From NCBI RefSeq assembly GCF_002370355.1, contig NZ_AP017929.1:1612001-1676000 (forward strand): 64,000 nt of DNA, written 5' to 3'. This document shows positions 37,161-45,574 of the stretch, piece by piece. Every line of letters starts with the position of its first letter. Positions within the stretch are counted from its first letter, which is position 1. A program made the position numbers and the translations under genes. The notes beneath the pieces were generated by a model. It saw only the letters and a program-made list of their open reading frames with translations. It ran no database searches and was not told the DNA's origin. This DNA comes from Latilactobacillus sakei subsp. sakei DSM 20017 = JCM 1157. Lineage in GTDB: Bacteria > Bacillota > Bacilli > Lactobacillales > Lactobacillaceae.

Positions 37161-37178
37161 TACAAATGTTAACAAATG
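37161..37178. promoter_or_regulatory. LarR-box candidate upstream of larA
   Basis: Two ACAAATGTT units in tandem with a 10-base period (TACAAATGTTAACAAATG), also containing the palindrome TGTTAACA. The minus-strand version is shared with the site downstream of larR at 37936. A likely -10 region for larA (TATAAAT, 37131-37125) lies downstream, so the site is placed for activation by LarR. Confidence 0.65.
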
Positions 37179-37268
37179 TTCAATTAAAATAGCGTACACT
37201 TAAGACTTAAGTTATCAAATAATAAGTATAAATGATTATTAATCTCAATTAAGGTAGGCTATCGCATT

Positions 37269-37934
37269 ATGGTTTTAAATGATATTGAATTTCTAATTAA
37301 TTTTTTAGAGGATCGACAAGTCCCAATTATCACCAAAAAACGACATACTTATCTGACCTATCATGGTCTAGAGGAACGTTATACCTATATATTGAAAAAC
37401 GGCATTATCAAAAATTCGATTATCTTACAAGATGGCCGTGAATTTAACTTATCTTATATCGCGCAACCTGACGTTATTTCGCTCCTTCGCGATGAGGTCT
37501 CTAAATACACCGACCAACCCTTTAACGTCCGGATTGAATCAGAAGAAGCAACCTTCTATCAAATCGATCGGGTCACCTTCTGGCACTACGTTAACACCAC
37601 CCCTGAATTGCAAAACTACATTAAAAATTACTATCGCAAAAAATTATCCGAAAATATTTATCGCCTGCAAAAAATGATGATGAATGGTAAAAAAGGCGGG
37701 CTTTGTGCCTTCTTATACGACCTAATCGACCTATTTGGGATCAAACAAAAAGACGGTATTCTGATTGATTTTGTAGTCACTAACGAAGATATCGCTGGTT
37801 TTTGTGGCATTAGTTCCAGAAGTAGTGTTAATAGAATGCTCAATCAGCTTAAAAAAGATGGTGTCTTGCAAACTAACGGCCACAAATTTTTAATTAAGGA
37901 TGTCAGTTATCTATTAGACAACATTGCCAACTAG
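37269..37934 (+). CDS. larR: Crp/Fnr-family activator LarR
   Basis: 221 aa. N-terminal cyclic-nucleotide-like beta-barrel (about residues 10-120) and C-terminal helix-turn-helix (NEDIAGFCGISSRSSVNRMLNQLKKDG). In L. plantarum LarR activates the lar genes in response to L-lactate and is opposed by D-lactate. It is divergent from larA and upstream of the nickel transporter genes, and candidate LarR boxes flank it on both sides. Confidence 0.92.
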   Translation: MVLNDIEFLINFLEDRQVPIITKKRHTYLTYHGLEERYTYILKNGIIKNSIILQDGREFNLSYIAQPDVISLLRDEVSKYTDQPFNVRIESEEATFYQIDRVTFWHYVNTTPELQNYIKNYYRKKLSENIYRLQKMMMNGKKGGLCAFLYDLIDLFGIKQKDGILIDFVVTNEDIAGFCGISSRSSVNRMLNQLKKDGVLQTNGHKFLIKDVSYLLDNIAN

Positions 37935-37935
37935 C

Positions 37936-37953
37936 CATTTGTTACCATTTGTA
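37936..37953. promoter_or_regulatory. LarR-box candidate upstream of larMN
   Basis: CATTTGTTACCATTTGTA, which matches the minus-strand version of the site at 37161 except for one base. Two CCATTTGT units have the same 10-base period. It lies 80 bases before the larMN ATG. Confidence 0.6.
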
Positions 37954-38032
37954 TACATGAAATGGCATTGAAAACACCTATGAGACGCGTAACATGAACA
38001 GCATCAATTGACTCATATGGAGGTTTCATCAC

Positions 38033-39039
38033 ATGCATATTCCAGATAATTATTTAAGTCCACAAACCTGTACTTTTTTCTTTGCTGCCACTATACCAAT
38101 CGTTGGCTTGGCACTAAAGAAGGTTAAACTACAAGTTGCCGAAAAAAAGAAACGGTGCCGATGCTAGGCATCTCCGCTTCTCTTTCGTTTTTAATGATGA
38201 TGTTTAACGTGCCGATTCCTGGTGGGACAACCGCCCATGCCGTTGGTGCTACTTTACTCGCCATCCTGATTGGCCCGTATGCCGCCAGTTTATCGGTTAC
38301 ACTTGCTTTAGTGACACAAGCCTTCTTGTTTGGCGATGGTGGGATCCTCGCGCTAGGTGCTAATGTCTTCAATATGGCTGTTGTTATGCCTTTTGTCGGT
38401 TATGGTATTTATCGACTTTTTCAAAAAAGGCATCACGAAAAGTTGGGTGTTATCCTTGGTGCTTATCTAGGCATCAACACGGCGGCTTTAATGGCGGGAA
38501 TTGAACTTGGCTTACAGCCCTTAATCGCCCATGACGCAGCTGGTCAACCACTTTATGCCCCTTATCCGCTACACATTGCGATTCCAGCAATGTTATTCGC
38601 CCACCTATTAATCGCTGGTTGGGTTGAAGCTGGTTTCACGGTTGCGGTCTATCAATTCATCAAAAAAGTTGCCCCTAACGAACTTTACGCTGCCCCTCAA
38701 AAACTCACCGCAGTAACACCAACTAAAAAACTACACCGCGCTCTTTATACTTTTATCGTTGGTTTGATTATTTTGTCACCGATTGGTTTATTAGCAAGTG
38801 GCACTGCTTGGGGTGAATGGGACGCAAGTGAACTCTTGCAACAATTAAAAACAGCCCATCTTAGCCAAGTCCTCCCGACCGGTATGGCCCATGGCTTAAA
38901 CTTTAATGCACTCTTTAGCGATTACGCGATTCAAGGGCTTCCCCTACCACTTGGTTACATGCTATCCGCACTGACAGCGGTCCTTATCTTCTATCTCATT
39001 GGAAAACTGGTGATTAATCATTATGCAACCCACGCCTAA
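38033..39039 (+). CDS. larMN: Nickel transporter membrane/metal-binding fusion LarMN, apparent -1 frameshift
   Basis: ECF-type nickel uptake component (CbiM-like domain fused to a CbiN/PDGLE-like domain). ATG 38033 with GGAGG begins MHIPDNYLSPQTC, the metal-binding N-terminus of CbiM/NikM proteins (His2 is a nickel ligand). After 42 codons this frame stops at TAG. The rest of the protein (VPMLGISASLSF...) continues in the -1 frame to 39039. The junction is GAA AAA AAG, a canonical A_AAA_AAG slippery heptamer, so a 335-aa product needs -1 frameshifting or one missing A in the sequence (A7, 38142-38148). Confidence 0.85.
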
Positions 39040-39832
39040 ACTGCCTGATTGGCTCAACAAAACAGAAATAATTCCCCAAACGGTCGCTAAACCCGACCGT
39101 TTTTTAATTCAAAATTTACGGTTACTGACGGCTATTTTGTCACGACTCGCCCAACCAACCATCCGACATCAATCAACTCGGCAAACACCTGGTATTCAAT
39201 TGCTTAGTTTACTCATTACCATTTTAATCGTCGTACTCACACATAGCTTTTTACTCATTTGGCTAATCGGATTATTAACACTTATCCGTATTTGTGTCTT
39301 ACCAGGTCAGCAAATTGGACCACTTTTAAAGCGAGTCGCTAGCATTAGTTTAGTCGCCCTTGCGTTAATTTTACCGAATTTCTGGCTCGGTCACGCTGAA
39401 ACGACTTGGTATTTTATTATTCGTACCGAGATTATTTTATTCAATATTGGCTTTTTTTTACAGTTAATCACCTGGCCTGCGTTTATTTTAGCCTTACGCC
39501 AACTTAAACTACCCGGACTGCTAGTTTTAACTTTAGAAATTAGTCTTAAATACAGCCATTTATTAGCACAATTTTTACAAGAATCACTTTGGGCAATACG
39601 CTTGCGTTCAACCGGTAAAGCGCAAAAAAGACAGCACTTAGTCGGTTCCTTGATTGGTCGACTCTATCTAAGCGCACGAGCTTATATGACTGAATTATAT
39701 CAAGCGATGCTTTTACGGGGTTATACTGGTCATGTTAATCAACAAGCATCATTAACCATTACACGCTACGATTGGCGCTTAATCAGTTGGGATCTCACCT
39801 TGATTTGTCTATTCTGTTTCATTCGGAGGTAA
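39023..39832 (+). CDS. larQ: Nickel ECF transporter transmembrane component LarQ
   Basis: 269-aa CbiQ-family energy-coupling transmembrane protein with about five membrane spans. The cytoplasmic coupling helices with SLWAIRLRSTGK and AMLLRGYTGH carry the Ala-Arg-Gly-like motifs that contact the ATPase. It overlaps the larMN end by 17 bases and is followed by larO, completing the nickel importer that supplies LarC. Confidence 0.9.
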   Translation: MQPTPKLPDWLNKTEIIPQTVAKPDRFLIQNLRLLTAILSRLAQPTIRHQSTRQTPGIQLLSLLITILIVVLTHSFLLIWLIGLLTLIRICVLPGQQIGPLLKRVASISLVALALILPNFWLGHAETTWYFIIRTEIILFNIGFFLQLITWPAFILALRQLKLPGLLVLTLEISLKYSHLLAQFLQESLWAIRLRSTGKAQKRQHLVGSLIGRLYLSARAYMTELYQAMLLRGYTGHVNQQASLTITRYDWRLISWDLTLICLFCFIRR

Positions 39833-39837
39833 ATAAT

Positions 39838-40563
39838 ATGCTACAACTCAATCACATTCACTATGCCTACACCCAAACAGATAGTTTAACGGATATTTCG
39901 CTCACTATTCAGCCTGGTGAAGCAGTCGCGTTTATGGGGCCCAACGGTTCTGGTAAATCAACCTTATTCAAATTAATCAATGGCTTAATCGAACCAACGG
40001 CCGGCCAATATTACTTTAAGGACCAGTTAGTTGATCATCAATTTTTAAAAAATGCGGTTCAAACGACCGCCTTACATCGTGCGGTCGGCTTTGTTTTTCA
40101 AAACAGTGATGTGCAACTCTTCAACGAAACGGTTTTCGCCGAACTCGCCTTTGGTCCTGAACAGATGGGTCTGTCTAAAGAAGCCGTTCAAACCCGTGTG
40201 CAAGACTGCTTAAAACTCCTTCAAATCGAAAAACTCGCCGATCGAGTCCCCTATCAACTATCCGGTGGTGAAAAGAAATTAGTCGCATTAGGGAGCATCT
40301 TAACAATGAATCCCGAAATGATTATTTTGGATGAACCCTTTAATGGCTTATCGGCAGCTTATCAGACACTATTAGTTCAACTACTACAACAGCTGAACCA
40401 GGCTGGCAAAAGCATTTTGCTTGCCAGTCATAACTACGAACAGGTGCAACAAATCGCTAAGCGAATTGTTATTTTTAACGAAGGCCATCAAATTACCAAT
40501 GATTTACCGCTAACGGAAATTCAACGGCAACCAGCCCTAATGGCAGCTTTAAGACAGTTATAA
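39838..40563 (+). CDS. larO: Nickel ECF transporter ATP-binding protein LarO
   Basis: 241-aa CbiO-type ABC ATPase. Walker A GPNGSGKST, Q-loop FVFQNSDVQLF, signature LSGGEKKL, Walker B MIILDEPF. The start ATG at 39838 has CGGAGG upstream; upstream in-frame codons overlap larQ without a ribosome-binding site. Last gene of the rightward lar transcript. Confidence 0.94.
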   Translation: MLQLNHIHYAYTQTDSLTDISLTIQPGEAVAFMGPNGSGKSTLFKLINGLIEPTAGQYYFKDQLVDHQFLKNAVQTTALHRAVGFVFQNSDVQLFNETVFAELAFGPEQMGLSKEAVQTRVQDCLKLLQIEKLADRVPYQLSGGEKKLVALGSILTMNPEMIILDEPFNGLSAAYQTLLVQLLQQLNQAGKSILLASHNYEQVQQIAKRIVIFNEGHQITNDLPLTEIQRQPALMAALRQL

Positions 40564-40583
40564 TAATTTAAAAATATAAATCT

Positions 40584-40617
40584 AAAAACGTATCTTCTGA
40601 TGAAGGTGCGTTTTTTT
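40584..40617 (+). terminator. Terminator after larO
   Basis: Ten-base stem ACGTATCTTC with GAAGGTGCGT (two G-U pairs), then T7. Confidence 0.8.
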
Positions 40618-40620
40618 ATT

Positions 40621-40657
40621 AAAAAAGGCTGGCACAAAAATAAATTTGTGTCAGCCT
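40621..40657 (-). terminator. Terminator after the 82-aa membrane protein gene
   Basis: Stem GGCTGACACAAA with TTTGTGCCAGCC (one mismatch), T6 on the minus strand. Confidence 0.8.
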
Positions 40658-40666
40658 CAAAAGTCA

Positions 40667-40915
40667 TTATTCATTTCGATTCATAAATTTTTTAAAACTT
40701 CTAAAATCTAAAAAAGCAACCAAACAGGATAAAATAATCGCCATCGGAATAAAGACGAAGAATTCGTTGCTAACGAGCGTCGCTATTAAAGCTAAAAATA
40801 GCCCTAAAAGGATTAAATACCGATAATAGCCTAGTTTAAGATAAACATAATCTCGATAACGCTCCGGTAAAAATATCATCAATGTTATTATGAATAACAC
40901 GCCATACAAATCCAT
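40667..40915 (-). CDS. Small membrane protein of unknown function
   Basis: 82 aa with three hydrophobic segments (about residues 3-17, 30-48 and 51-68) and a basic C-terminal tail. Not recognised. GGCGG lies upstream. Its start is 16 bases after the end of the carboxypeptidase gene, so it may share that transcript. Confidence 0.65.
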   Translation of the reverse strand: MDLYGVLFIITLMIFLPERYRDYVYLKLGYYRYLILLGLFLALIATLVSNEFFVFIPMAIILSCLVAFLDFRSFKKFMNRNE

Positions 40916-40931
40916 CTAACTACCGCCTTTT

Positions 40932-41907
40932 TTATCTATCATTTTCAATCTGTACCCATTTCTCCGTCGCATCCACCGTAATTGTCTGACCAATTGGTAA
41001 TGTCAGAATCGGTTGCGTATGCCCAACATTGACATTATAGAGTACTGGTATCGTTTTTAAAATTGGAAATTTCGCTAAAATATATAAGAGCATTTCTTCA
41101 TCCAAATCAACATCCGTCGGGATTCGCCCGATAATCAGCGCCTGTGGCTGTCGAATACTTTGTAAGAGTGCCGCTAGATTACGTGAAAAATCGTAACGAT
41201 CAGAATCATCTGAACACTCGATCAATAAAATTTTACGATCATAATTTGGTTGATAAGACGTTCCTTGTAAGGTGTAGAGCGTGTTCAAGTTGCCCCCCCA
41301 CTAACTCACCCGTTACGCGGCCTTTGGCATATGTCTGCCATTGATTGTCGTGATAGTCGCGCTTAGCATCCGGCAAGTACCATGCATCACTTGACCATTG
41401 GGCAGATGCAGTCAACCGAACCGTATCCGTGCCCTGAGTCATCACTTTTTGCCAATTTTGAACTTGATAATCACCGAGTTGATCCGCTAATTTAAATGCG
41501 ATGTAAGACGGGCCGTAATAGGTCACTAAGCCGGTCTTAGCGGTAATCGCATTGGCCAACGATGTAAAATCAGAGTAGCCACAAATAATCTTAGGGTGTT
41601 TAGCAATCAATTCAAAATCGAGATATGGCAATAATTCGTTGGCATTATAACCACCAGTCACCGCTAAAATTGCTTTAACGTTATCATCTAAAAAAGCGGC
41701 ATGTAAATCAGCAACACGCGCCTCAATTGGACTTGAATTAAGACAGTCCATTACCGTCACATTTTGACCAAATGTTACCTGATAACCGAGGTCGTTTAGG
41801 CGTTTGAGCGCCGCTTGATTGGCGGTAAACCCGCCCACACTTTGTAAACTATTGCTAGGTGCGATGACCCGAATTTCATCGCCTTTTGATAATCGTTTGG
41901 GAATCAT
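40932..41907 (-). pseudogene. LD-carboxypeptidase (S66/LdcA-MccF family), frameshifted at a G7 tract
   Basis: Serine peptidase family S66, which trims the terminal D-Ala of cell-wall tetrapeptides or cleaves microcin C. Two frames together give a full-length protein of about 325 aa. The first (41907 leftward) has IPKRLSKGDEIRVIAPS, TGGYNANELLPYLD and the nucleophile region CGYSDFTSLANA. The second (from about 41288) has NTLYTLQGTSY, ILLIECSDD and the catalytic-His motif GHTQPILTLPIG. The break is at C7 on the plus strand (41293-41299); six bases instead of seven restore VGGNLNTLYTL. Sequencing error, phase variation or real inactivation are all possible. Confidence 0.85.
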
Positions 41908-41922
41908 TTTCCTCACACTCCT

Positions 41923-42378
41923 CTAAGACTTAACCACCATAAATTGTTCACATAAACAAGGAATCGTTGGCTCAAATGTTCGGTTTAACTCGGCATATTC
42001 AGCCGTAAAAAAAGGTTCATGAACCGCTCGCCAATAATCAAGTGTTCGATCACCCTCACCTTCTAAATAAGCATGATCAGCCGATACCTTATTATAAGCA
42101 ATAATTTTACAGCTCATTGTTTTAGTAATCGCAGCGGGTTTCCCTTGTCCATCTAATATAATATTATAATCACCAGCCTGAGGTACATGCTCATTAGGTT
42201 CATACAAGTCAATGGCCGAAGTAGTTGCCGTTTTTTGACTACTAATGACTAGTACCGCTAATTCATTAGCCATTTGCACTGTATTTCCAAATGAATAAAT
42301 TTCTGCTGGTTGCCGTTCAGGTGATAAATTTTGTTCTTTAATAAACGTTTGCCAATATTGCTCAACCTCTGATGTCAT
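41923..42378 (-). CDS. ASCH domain protein
   Basis: 151 aa. SSQKTATTSAIDLY near residue 47 fits the G-x-K-T-x-T-x-R/S motif of the ASCH fold (RNA-binding, PUA-like), and GDRTLDYWRAVHEPFF is typical of the DUF984/ASCH subgroup. Proposed roles are RNA binding or, for the YqfB branch, N4-acetylcytidine amidohydrolase; which applies here is unknown. It is 15 bases upstream of the carboxypeptidase gene on the same strand. Confidence 0.8.
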   Translation of the reverse strand: MTSEVEQYWQTFIKEQNLSPERQPAEIYSFGNTVQMANELAVLVISSQKTATTSAIDLYEPNEHVPQAGDYNIILDGQGKPAAITKTMSCKIIAYNKVSADHAYLEGEGDRTLDYWRAVHEPFFTAEYAELNRTFEPTIPCLCEQFMVVKS

Positions 42379-42441
42379 TGGTAACCCTCCGCATCCAGTT
42401 ATGATATTGACGTTAGTTTAACAGAAATTGCCATTTTGTCC

Positions 42442-42474
42442 AAAAAAAATAAGCCTAGCATCAAAGCTAGACTT
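42442..42474 (-). terminator. Terminator after the zinc-ribbon gene
   Basis: Stem AAGTCTAGC with GCTAGGCTT (one G-U) and T8 on the minus strand. Confidence 0.82.
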
Positions 42475-42484
42475 ACTTGGTCAC

Positions 42485-42745
42485 TTATTGCCACCGTCTC
42501 ATTTTTTTGAGCATCATCGGATAGCTTTTAATTAAGAACCATTTTTTTAATTGACCGGTTGTTTGATCAGCACGAAGACCCGCGATACCTTTAGCTAACA
42601 TCTGTTCAAAAGTAATTGTCGGTTCTGTCCATTGACCATCAATGTAACAAAGTTGGCAATATTGCGTTGATTTGGTGCCATCTTGTTCACGACCTTGGTT
42701 GGCTGGTGAAAGTGGCATGCCACAACTTTGACAAAATTTTTCCAT
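42485..42745 (-). CDS. Putative zinc-ribbon protein
   Basis: 86 aa. The N-terminal ribbon CQSCGMPL...YCQLCY (four cysteines, about residues 5, 8, 29 and 32) matches the putative zinc-ribbon family that is often annotated as a transcriptional-regulator-like protein. The C-terminal half is basic and helical. GGAG precedes the ATG. Three hairpin elements lie between it and mtnN on the same strand, with no terminator between, so it may be the last gene of the mtnN transcript. Confidence 0.78.
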   Translation of the reverse strand: MEKFCQSCGMPLSPANQGREQDGTKSTQYCQLCYIDGQWTEPTITFEQMLAKGIAGLRADQTTGQLKKWFLIKSYPMMLKKMRRWQ

Positions 42746-42759
42746 AGAAACTCCTGATT

Positions 42760-42874
42760 AATGTGCTTTTCAACCCATATTCCTTTGCCTAGCGTCACAA
42801 GTCAAACGATTACTTTCAGCAACCATTCGCCTTGTTAGGCTAGTGTTCGGAATATCCCGGGTTTGAACACACTT
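42760..42874. repeat. Long-hairpin intergenic element, copy 4 (mtnN array, third)
   Basis: Stem ATATTCC/GGAATAT and CTAGC/GCTAG, apical region with TCAAACG opposite CATTCGC. It ends 15 bases before the start of the zinc-ribbon gene, just upstream of its ribosome-binding site. Sequence is clearly different from copies 5 and 6 beside it, but it has the same fold. Confidence 0.82.
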
Positions 42875-42881
42875 CTTTTTT

Positions 42882-42994
42882 AACGTGCTTTTTGAAACTG
42901 GCTCTTGCGCTTAACAACATTTGTCAAATCAGCGATTACATCGCTAATCCGCCAAATTAAGTTAATGCTCAGAGTCAACCCGTTTCAAAAGCAA
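42882..42994. repeat. Long-hairpin intergenic element, copy 5 (mtnN array, second)
   Basis: Nearly identical to the adjacent copy at 43005, with only a few substitutions. One of these changes the GACTC arm to GGCTC while keeping the pair as G-U. This suggests a recent tandem duplication. Confidence 0.88.
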
Positions 42995-43004
42995 TTCTTT
43001 CTTT

Positions 43005-43118
43005 AACGTGCTTTTCGAAACTGACTCTTGCGCTTAACAACATTTGTCAAATCAGCGATTGCATCGCTAATCCGCCAAATTAAGTTAATGCTCAGAGTCA
43101 ACCCGTTTCAAAAGCACT
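43005..43118. repeat. Long-hairpin intergenic element, copy 6 (mtnN array, first)
   Basis: Begins five bases after the mtnN stop. Stems GAAAC/GTTTC, GACTC/GAGTC, TTAAC/GTTAA and AGCGAT/ATCGCT; loops TTGCGC opposite TGCTCA, and TCAAATC opposite AATCCGC. Best reference copy of the family. Confidence 0.88.
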
Positions 43119-43123
43119 CATTT

Positions 43124-43816
43124 TTATTTAATATTCTTCAAGAAGTTGAGGAGCATTGCTGCTGATTTTTGGCCTGCTTCTACGATGAATTCGTCAAACG
43201 TTACACCGGCATCCTCATCACCAACATCACTCATAGCACGGATAACAACGAATGGAATCCCAAATTGGGTTGCCACTTGGCCAATCGCTGCGCCTTCCAT
43301 TTCACAAGAGAGGGCTTCTGGATAGATTTCCTTAATCGCTTTGATTTTATCTTGGCTGGCGATAAATTGGTCACCCGTGACGATTAAACCAACACGTGGT
43401 TGTAAGTCAACTGCTTTGGCAGCCGCTTCAATTTGTTTAACTGTGTTAGCATCCCCTTCAAAACGTTGGGGTTGTTGTGGTAATTGTCCTGGTAAATAAC
43501 CAAAGGCCGTTGCTTCAGCATCATGATATGCGACTTGACTTGAAATCACAACGTCACCGATGTGTAAGCCTTCGCCAATCCCACCAGCTGAACCTGTATT
43601 GATAACAACATCTGGTTTTTCTTCGGCTAATAAAATCGCCGTTGTCATCCCAGCTTGTACTTTACCAATCCCTGATTCAACTAACGTGACTTCATGACCG
43701 TACAATTGTCCTTTATAGAAGGTATTGCCTGCCACCGTATGTTCTTGAACATCTTCTAACTTCGTTAACAATGTCCGAATTTCTTCTTCCATGGCACAAA
43801 CGACACTAATTTTCAT
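43124..43816 (-). CDS. mtnN: 5'-methylthioadenosine/S-adenosylhomocysteine nucleosidase
   Basis: Hydrolyses MTA and SAH, detoxifying SAM by-products and supplying S-ribosylhomocysteine. 230 aa with VVCAMEEEIRTLL, INTGSAGGIGEGL and the C-terminal SCEMEGAAIGQVA...RAMSDVGDEDA where Glu and Asp act in catalysis. Third gene of the NUDIX/43859/mtnN unit; three hairpin elements follow its stop. Confidence 0.95.
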   Translation of the reverse strand: MKISVVCAMEEEIRTLLTKLEDVQEHTVAGNTFYKGQLYGHEVTLVESGIGKVQAGMTTAILLAEEKPDVVINTGSAGGIGEGLHIGDVVISSQVAYHDAEATAFGYLPGQLPQQPQRFEGDANTVKQIEAAAKAVDLQPRVGLIVTGDQFIASQDKIKAIKEIYPEALSCEMEGAAIGQVATQFGIPFVVIRAMSDVGDEDAGVTFDEFIVEAGQKSAAMLLNFLKNIK

Positions 43817-43858
43817 ATTAATATTCTCCGTTTCCTAAAAATAATCGACTTTACTAGT

Positions 43859-44149
43859 TTATATGAAAAATAAGATCAAGTAAACGATTATAATTAATCC
43901 AAATGTAATCCCAATCGCCCAGTTCAAACGAGTCTTCAATCGTTTAACTGCTGGGAGATCTTCTTTTTTCTCACGCCGACGCTTCTTTTCCGGAGCGTCA
44001 TCGGTCACAGCCTTGAAAGCCGCCTTTTGCTTTTGTCGGGCATATTCCCGTTCGGTTCTTAACCGTTCTTGATCGCGTTGTTTAAAAGCCGCTTCTTCCG
44101 CCTCTTTTTGTTGGCGGTAAGCTTCACGCGTACTCGGTTCATTAGCCAT
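43859..44149 (-). CDS. Tail-anchored charged protein of unknown function
   Basis: 96 aa. The first 70 residues are very rich in Glu, Lys and Arg and predicted as a continuous helix or coiled coil; the last 20 residues are a single membrane span (WAIGITFGLIIIVYLILFFI). It is probably anchored by its C-terminus with the charged part in the cytoplasm. Not recognised as a characterised family. It lies between the NUDIX and mtnN genes in one transcript, an arrangement I recall from other lactobacilli. Confidence 0.7.
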   Translation of the reverse strand: MANEPSTREAYRQQKEAEEAAFKQRDQERLRTEREYARQKQKAAFKAVTDDAPEKKRRREKKEDLPAVKRLKTRLNWAIGITFGLIIIVYLILFFI

Positions 44150-44160
44150 TGTCAGCCCTC

Positions 44161-44703
44161 CTATTTGCTTTGTAATTGCCAGTAGTATAGTGCCATAATC
44201 GTTTTGGCATCACAAATGAGCCCACTCTTAACGGCTGCTTGCGCTTGTGCGAGTGTTAAGCGTTCAACGTTCAAAAACTCATCATCATCTAACGGACGTT
44301 TATTAGCAACTGGGGTTAGAGCCGTCGTATAAAAGAGCGTCATTTTTTCATTAGAAAAACCTGGTGATGTAAAAAATTCAGCAATTTGTTGTAAATTAGC
44401 CGTCGTTAAGCCTGTTTCTTCATTTAATTCTCGTAAAGCAACCTTGGCCAAATCCGTTTCACCTAGATCAATTTTTCCCGCTGGAATTTCAAGCGTTTCA
44501 CGTTGCATTGGTGCGCGCCATTGTCGTACCAATAATAGCTCACCATCAGCTGTGATTGGAATAATCCCAACCGCACCATGGTGATAGACAATTTCGCGAC
44601 TGGCGGTTTGACCATCTGGCAAGGCAACTTGTTGAACCGCTAGATCAATCACATGCCCTTTAAAAAGTGTTTCTTCGGATAATACCTTTTCCTCATAAGA
44701 CAT
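44161..44703 (-). CDS. NUDIX hydrolase, ADP-ribose pyrophosphatase type
   Basis: 180 aa. Complete Nudix box GKIDLGETDLAKVALRELNEETGL (G-x5-E-x7-REUxEExGU). The upstream REIVYHHGAVGIIPI and RQWRAPMQRETLEIPAG are typical of ADP-ribose pyrophosphatases. It hydrolyses ADP-ribose to AMP and ribose-5-phosphate. A TATAAT box (44752-44747, minus strand) upstream could start the three-gene transcript; the -35 is poor. Confidence 0.9.
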   Translation of the reverse strand: MSYEEKVLSEETLFKGHVIDLAVQQVALPDGQTASREIVYHHGAVGIIPITADGELLLVRQWRAPMQRETLEIPAGKIDLGETDLAKVALRELNEETGLTTANLQQIAEFFTSPGFSNEKMTLFYTTALTPVANKRPLDDDEFLNVERLTLAQAQAAVKSGLICDAKTIMALYYWQLQSK

Positions 44704-44893
44704 TTAAAATTAACCACCTTTAATTAAGTTTGCATTCTTGTCAATCATTATACGCGCTTTTGAAATCGTCCGCTATCAGTACGTAAAAGTTCATTATTTG
44801 GTTGGGATTAAATATCCATCCTTAGGCTGATACCTTTTTAATGAAATTACTGTTAAAATGAACTCATCAATATAAATTTAGGAGCTGACAATA

Positions 44894-45574
44894 ATGTTTA
44901 AAAAAATAAAAATATGGTGTATTGGCTTTCTAATTATGGCAGTTTCAATTCCAACGTTCGCAACTCTTTTTGATTTCTATGGCGATTGGGATAACTTCTT
45001 GTGGGTCGGTCTAGGTGTCTTACTCGCTGCGATCTACATGCTAATCAGTTTTAAACGCCTTAAGCAACAACCCCAATACAAAACCAATCACAAAATTTCA
45101 GATAAAATGCTGAAACACTATCAAGATGCCGGCATGAGTGATGATGAGATTGATTTCTTCAGATCAACAATGCACCAAGCCGAAATTGAAGTTCAAGCTT
45201 TGGCAACTAACATGCAAGCTCTTCCTAAATTAAAGGCGATTGATTTAAATCAAGAAACAACGCGTGTCAGTCAAGCCATGTTCCAAGCAATCGTCAAGGA
45301 ACCCAAACGCTTGCACTTAGCTAGCGATTTTCTCTATCGTCACTTACCTTCAATTAATGAACTAACGCGCAAATTCATCGAGATTAGTCATCATGAAGTT
45401 AAGACGGCTGATACCTACGCTGTTTTGGATAAATCTGCCGAAGCAATCGATGCTTTGAGCCAACAAATTAAGCAAGACTACGCGACTTTTGTGGCCGATG
45501 ATTTAGATGATCTCGACACTGAAATCTCAGTTGCAAAACAACAAACAACCCCTGATCACAAGGAGGAAAACTAA
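44894..45574 (+). CDS. xpaC: XpaC-family membrane protein
   Basis: 226 aa. Two hydrophobic segments near the N-terminus (about residues 8-26 and 35-53) followed by a long helical cytoplasmic domain of the XpaC type ([23 protein letters not shown]). The family name comes from a chromogenic-phosphate phenotype; the real function is unknown. Its stop overlaps the telA start (TAATG), and xpaC-telA pairing is widespread in Firmicutes, so the two proteins probably act together. Confidence 0.87.
   Translation: MFKKIKIWCIGFLIMAVSIPTFATLFDFYGDWDNFLWVGLGVLLAAIYMLISFKRLKQQPQYKTNHKISDKMLKHYQDAGMSDDEIDFFRSTMHQAEIEVQALATNMQALPKLKAIDLNQETTRVSQAMFQAIVKEPKRLHLASDFLYRHLPSINELTRKFIEISHHEVKTADTYAVLDKSAEAIDALSQQIKQDYATFVADDLDDLDTEISVAKQQTTPDHKEEN

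Noticed and set aside
37195-37220. Repeat ACTTAAGACTTAAGT upstream of larR
   Set aside because: Short AT-rich repeat; no matching copy near larMN, so not assigned as a regulatory site.
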